Shown in pieces: positions 58,705 through 64,000 of a stretch of DNA of 64,000 nt; within the stretch, counting starts at the first letter, position 1, and every line of letters starts with the position of its first letter. Source of the stretch: Porodaedalea pini (taxonomy: Eukaryota; Basidiomycota; Agaricomycetes; Hymenochaetales; Hymenochaetaceae); contig NBAY01000056.1 of the NCBI GenBank assembly GCA_002794775.1, positions 186,001 to 250,000 of the forward strand, read 5' to 3'. The translations under genes were made by a program, and so were the position numbers. The notes beneath the pieces were generated by a model, which was not told the origin of the DNA, did not search any database, and saw only the letters and a list, made by a program, of their open reading frames with translations.

Positions 58705-61700
58705 TTATTCTGAGGCCTTCGCCTTCGCGGCCTCCTCTAGCTCAGAGAAGCTTCCACTCTTCATACACATGCCACGGAAGATGCCATCTTCTTTTCGAAT
58801 CAGATTGTATGGCGTGTCGAATTCGACAACTCGTCCTGCATCCAGCACAAGTAAACGGTCGTAGTCGATGACTGTGCGGAGACGATGAGCGACTGTAACA
58901 TGTAAGCTATTAGTCTTGGACGAGCGAGAAAGAGAAAAGTGCGCACTAGTAAGGAGAAGTGAGTTGCCAAACTCCTCGCGGATCGTCTGCTGGATTTTTG
59001 CATCAGTGGCGAAATCAATGCTACTGGTAGCTTCGTCAAGTACAACGACCGCGCTACGACGTAGTAATGCGCGCGCCATCGCGATGAGCTGCCGCTGCCC
59101 CGCACTAAAATTCAGTCCTCCAGCGCTCACGTCCGTGTCCAAGGAAATCTTCGTCGGACCAGCGCTTTTGCTGTCTGAGGCTATGTCTCCTTCTGCCACC
59201 GTCGTAGACTCAGACGGAGCCCGTGACGGAGACGCTGTACCAGATCCTGACGCTTCTGGGGATTCTACTGCAGTCGCATCCGTTTCTTCGCGTTCGATGC
59301 CTCGTACAGATGGTGCGCGAGAGGAGCGTTGCGATACGTACGCACTTTCCGATATCATCTGAACGCGGCGTAATACATCAAGGCACTCAAGATCAGTATA
59401 ATCGCCAAAGGGATCGAGGTTGTCACGGATAGATCCAGAGAAAAGCGTCGCGTCCTGTGGAATGAAAGTAAGACGCGAACGGAGGTCGTGCACACCGATG
59501 GTCGTAATGTCGATCCCGTCAATAATAATCTGGCCCTTTGCAGGGTCTATGAACCGTAGAACGCTCATCGCCAATGTACTCTTTCCACTCCCAGTTCGCC
59601 CGAGTAATCCGATACGTTCCCGAGCACGCAGAGAGAACGAGACATCGTGCAGCACTGCAGGAAGGTCAGGCGCGTAGCGTACTTCAAGGTCCTTCACTTC
59701 TAGCAACTTCTCCTCGTTTGGACCTGAGCTCGATGGCCAGTGCGCAGGCGGCCGAGAGTTTTCAATAACTGCAGGTGGCTCTTGCGGTAGATCGAGATAC
59801 TCGACAATGCGCTCCACGGAATTGAGGTCGAGCTCAAGCTGCGTCCAGAAGCGACACGCCCAGTAGACGTTGTTCGTCCAACTCATCTGTCGAAGGCTTA
59901 GTACCGAGTACTTCTTAGCCTACAGAGTACTACACCACTTACCACACTTGTGATACACAAAGCGGCCCAACCGGCACGCATTGTTGAATCGGAGGAAAGT
60001 GCGAACATTGTCGTGGTGAAGACTGCGATCGCGCTGAGGCAGTCAAAACGCAGAAGTAGCCAACGGTTTGTCATCCAAAAAAAGTAGAAACACTGGAGAC
60101 TTTTTTAAACCACAGTAAATAAGTGCAACACATATAACAACATTGACACCTACGTGAGATCGATCTTGGAGTACAGCCCATTCATGAAACGCGGCTCCGA
60201 AGAGAACGCGCGTACGGTGACAACTACGTACGCGCAAGGTTAGTAAGTCAACCAAGCAAATGGAGAATAAAAAATGCGGTGCTTACTGCCTTCGAGCAGC
60301 TCAGCAAAGCCGGAGAATATAGGAGAGCGCGACGTTGACTCCATACGCCGAAGATCACGACCGGTATTTAGATATCCGACGGCCAATTTATAGTAGAAAT
60401 ACCCAATGAATATCGCAGGAAAGACGAAGGGCGGGAAAATGGCGACGACGACGACCATAGACGTGAAGAGACTCGCAAGCGATTGATTGACGGTCTGAAG
60501 TGAGCTCGCTAGATTGGAGTCAATAGTTTCGATGTCCTTGCTGAATCGATTGAGAATCCGCCCCGCAGGCGTGACATCGTGCCATCGCATTGTCGCGCGC
60601 ACCACGGTGCCCAACAATTGCTTAAAAAGACTGCGAGATGCGTAGAGCGCACCGGTGTACTGCGTTGCGGACGAAGAGATTGATACTATCACCGTGACGA
60701 GTCCAATGAGCGCGTAGATCCCGACATAGAACAGCGGTTTCTCGTGCGCGGGAGGGAGGTGATCTTCGAGGCCCATCGAGCTGAAGCCAAGATGCGAGTT
60801 CGGGAAGTGGTGAGCTGAGAATGAATCAGGAAGCAGGCTGTGCTGTTCCAAGTCCACATTTGACGTGAAAATATGACTCAATAATGTCGTAGCTCCTCTT
60901 CCATATGCTTCACCCCAGACCTAGAAGAGAAGGTAAACTTAAGAGAGAAAGATAGATAAAGTATCGCACGAACTTTGATCCAGTACTTTTCTGTAAAGCT
61001 CAAGCCTTGCATGCAAACGACGAGTACAAATAGAATCGCCCACGTCCAGTAAGACCTGCGAACTTATTCTCAGCTCGCCATTCAGAATCCTGGAGAGGGA
61101 GGAAAGGGACTCACGAAGCCCTCAAATATGTGTTATAGATCTTCCACTTCACACCACCCGTTTCGCGTTCCTCGTCTTTCACAAGCTTGCGCGGCTTCTT
61201 TAGCTTCGCAGACGTCTCTCCACGAGCGTTCTCGCCCTCAGCTACAGCTGCAGCTTCTGCTTCAGCAACCGCAGATGCTTCCTTCTCCTCGCCTTCATCA
61301 GCTTTTTGTTCGTCCTCATGCCGCTCTTCGACTGCCTCCTCAAGCGTGATGGACTCGAGAGCGCCGCTATCGTGGAGATCCTTCACCGTTCCTTGAATAT
61401 CGATGCGCCCGTCGAGCATGCGCACAAGGTAATACGTTCCTGGCATAACGAGCTCAACATGATGAGTAACGAGAACCTATCAAAGATGTAATCACTTATG
61501 CGGGCATTCCGTAAGGAAGAGACATTCAGTACTCACGACTGTTCGATCCTTCAGCAGCGGGCCCATAAGCAACTTCTCAAAGAGGAGACGCGACGTATGA
61601 CTGTCCTGCGGTGCGAAAGTGTATTGATATAAGCTTACACACAAGCCAATAAACCGGAACTCACCACTGCACTCAAAGGATCATCTAACAAAACAAATTT

Positions 61701-64000
61701 CGCTCGTGAATAAACCGCTCGAGCAAGGGCAACGCGAGCTTTCTGTCCTCCGCTAAGACTGACACCGCGTGCACCGATTTCTGTTGCATCGCCGTCCTCA
61801 AATATCGCAAGGTCTGGCCGCAGCGCACACGCATCGAGCACGTCGTCATAGCGCTCGGGCTCGAACGGAGCACCAAACAGAATGTTATCTTTGATGGTTT
61901 GATGCTGTAGCCATGGCGTCTGTGCAGCATACGAGATCGAATGTGTGAGCCCGTTCTCGTACACATGGTGAGGGTCCTTGCGCATGAGGATTTTACCGCC
62001 AGGGAGAAGTGTCATCTCACCCAGCATAGCAAGCTAGGAAGTGGTAAAGGGTCAGAGAGAATATAGAGGATAATAATAGTGAAATCTGTACCAGCAAAGC
62101 AGTCTTCCCACTCGCCGTGGGTCCAGTGATGACGCTGAGAGCTCCATCGGGGAATGTGACGGAGATATCTTGCAACTCGAAGACATGATCCTGAACAACT
62201 GGACCCGGTCCTGCTTGCGAAATATCCGAGTGGATAGAGTCTGAGATGGCGGCCTCAGTATCTCGCTCCGAACTCGTCTTCCCTTTCTTATCCTTATCTT
62301 TCCCCTTCACATTCTTATCAGCGTCCGTGCCTTTCTCCTTTTCCTCGACCGCGTTCCATTTAAACGATGCATTACTGAGGCCTAGAACTGTGATATCCCC
62401 AAATTCGTTAAGCGTATCCTCTTTGAGAGCCGACACCTGCGGTCCGACCTCGTCTTCGTTAAGGAATGTCTCTATGCGAGCAAGGGCGACCCGAGTCTGA
62501 AGAATCTGTACCAACCATGATCTGACACGAGTCAGTATTTGAGACGTCCATAATCTACAAGGACACACTTACGGGATTACGTTCAGCGGAAGGCGGATCA
62601 TGCTGAACAACGCGATTGCGGTGAAAGCCGTGCCGACGGTAAGCTCCTTGCCCTGAATGACATACGTGAGGAAAGAAAGTACGCTGACGAGAATTGGCGC
62701 TGTCGACCAAACGGACTGGAACATGATCGAATTGAATCGACCTGGTGATCGGAATAGTTTATTGGTTAAGACGATGCACTGGAAGCGAGAGAATGAGGAC
62801 CCACTCTTCACGAGCCATTTCAACTCCTTTGCACGTGCAACGAGCGTTCGTGCGATCCAGCGTTCTTCCCACGCGAAGAACTTGACGAACTTGAGAGCGC
62901 TTAGCAGCTCGTTGACTACGCCCATCCTGCCATCGCGAGCAGCTAAAACACCCTTCTGTATCCGGATTGCACGACGAGCAAGAAAATTATTGAGAGGCCT
63001 GCGTTTGTGTTTGCATTAGTGAGATGGAGGAAAGAGGAGAAAAGAAATTGGGAAGGGAGAGGGGGACGAACCAAACGAGGATAAGGACTCCAAACCCCGC
63101 AAACGCGGAGACACCGAGAAGCTGATAGAGGAAGACCGAGGCGATGATAATCTCAAAGGGAGCGCCGTAAATGAAATATAAACCTGTGGTTCAAAAGATT
63201 AGCAGATTTCAGAATTACGACTGCTCAAAAACGTGCTAAGTTGCGTCACGTCGCAAAGTCGCGTTTTTCCCCCATCCAATGACTTCAGTACAACTGACTA
63301 ACCTGAGGTTACCTGGAGTAGTAGAAACAACAGATTAAATCAGATAACGTTCGCAATACCAGTATGCCGAGGGACAGGCACAAACCATTGCAATACGATT
63401 TGCATCTCCTGCCATGAGGTTTACGATCTTTCCTATGTCTGCACCGGCCTTGGGCTCGTCATCTTTGTCCTTTCTATCCTTCCTCTCCTTCTTTTCTTTT
63501 TTAGTCTCTTTGACTCCCGACATATCCTTTTCCTTCTCTTGCTTATTCACAATTCCCGAAAAGTCCTTTCTCTTGAGTGCCTTGTCGTAAATTGCGGACA
63601 TGAGCTGCGAACGAATGCGCACGCTGGCACGACGGCCATACCACAAATGTTGCAAGTCGGCTTGACTCTTGAGCACCTGCGCGGCAAACATAAGGACCGC
63701 GAAAAGGTACGCCCGCGCACGTGCGGCGGGGATGCCGCTGTCAATCGCATCGATGATGCGCTTGAGGAAAAACGGGCCCAGATAATTAAAGAACACCGAA
63801 GCAATGGTACCAATAAAGTCGAGACTAGCAAACACCTTGCTTAACAATATATCACGTTGAAAAGGAAACGTGCGTACATGATATCCTTCGAGTTGGCTGC
63901 CCAGATACACCACAGGAGGCTCCTCTTTTGGTCGAGCGTCGAGAATTTTCGGAATAAGGGTCTTGCACGCATGGATGAGCTGAGCTCCCACACGTCCTCC
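58705..64000 (-). CDS. ABCC-type (MRP/Ycf1/Ybt1-like) ABC transporter, N-terminus outside window
   Basis: ATP-driven exporter of conjugates or drugs, likely in vacuolar or plasma membrane. Reading from the right edge: TMD1 with YGRRASVRIRSQLMSAIYDK, a Lys/Asp-rich insertion, and GADIGKIVNLMAGDANRIAM. NBD1 follows with Walker A GPTASGKT, signature VSLSGGQKAR and Walker B FVLLDDPLSAV, then an acidic Ala/Glu-rich linker (about 61390-61150). TMD2 has DVTPAGRILNRFSKDIETID. NBD2 has Walker A GRTGSGKST, signature LNFSAGQRQL, Walker B VVVLDEATSSID and a switch-loop His created by splicing out a ~54-nt intron near 58894-58947 (IAHRLRT). A Ser/Glu-rich insertion of about 60 residues sits between the NBD2 Q-loop and signature. 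The stop is at 58705. About a dozen short introns; appears intact. Confidence 0.9.

Overview
The window is nuclear DNA of a filamentous basidiomycete, most likely an agaricomycete. Genes are broken by many 45-70 bp GT-AG introns (a few look GC-AG), and the gene set includes a class I hydrophobin, a GH16 laminarinase, GPI-type aspartic proteases, an ABCC transporter and a CACTA transposon with a Tnp2-type transposase. Work was by eye; splice sites were chosen by frame continuity and family resemblance.

Layout. 1-943: C-terminus of an unidentified Ser/Pro-rich protein. 1.7-3.6 kb: degenerate repeats. 3.95-10.04 kb (block A, + strand): intact zinc alcohol dehydrogenase, truncated FUSC-type transporter relic, intact SDR. 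10.4-11.4 kb: nine-exon GFA/CENP-V-like gene. 12.5-13.0 kb: class I hydrophobin. 13.7-15.2 kb: a tRNA-like SINE and an HMG-box pseudogene. 15.695-22.646 kb: complete CACTA element with 26-bp TIRs and ATT target duplication. 23.1-24.5 kb: GH16 hydrolase. 24.85-25.8 kb: GNAT acetyltransferase. 26.7-32.4 kb: an inverted pair of aspartic protease genes (first a pseudogene, second intact) flanking a PAAF1/Rpn14-like WD40 gene. 33.5-55.4 kb (block B, - strand): second ADH, SDR relic, near-complete FUSC gene. 56.6-57.0 kb: small acidic stress-type protein. 58.7-64.0 kb: ABCC transporter running off the window.

The outstanding object is a 12.86-kb palindromic insertion at 37399-50258. Its two near-identical arms of about 6.2-6.3 kb meet at a 305-bp unique centre. 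It has terminal inverted repeats starting CACTTCAGG, a 7-8 bp target duplication, and an uninterrupted empty site in paralogous block A. Each arm holds a 32-bp minisatellite, a roughly 350-385 bp tandem unit, and captured, frame-broken fragments of host ribosomal protein eS6 and a PHO85/PCL-type cyclin that still carries an intron. I see no transposase in it. It looks like a giant foldback, gene-capturing, probably non-autonomous element.

Blocks A and B are old inverted segmental duplicates that decayed reciprocally: A keeps the intact SDR and a broken FUSC, B keeps the near-complete FUSC and a broken SDR, and both keep an apparently intact ADH.
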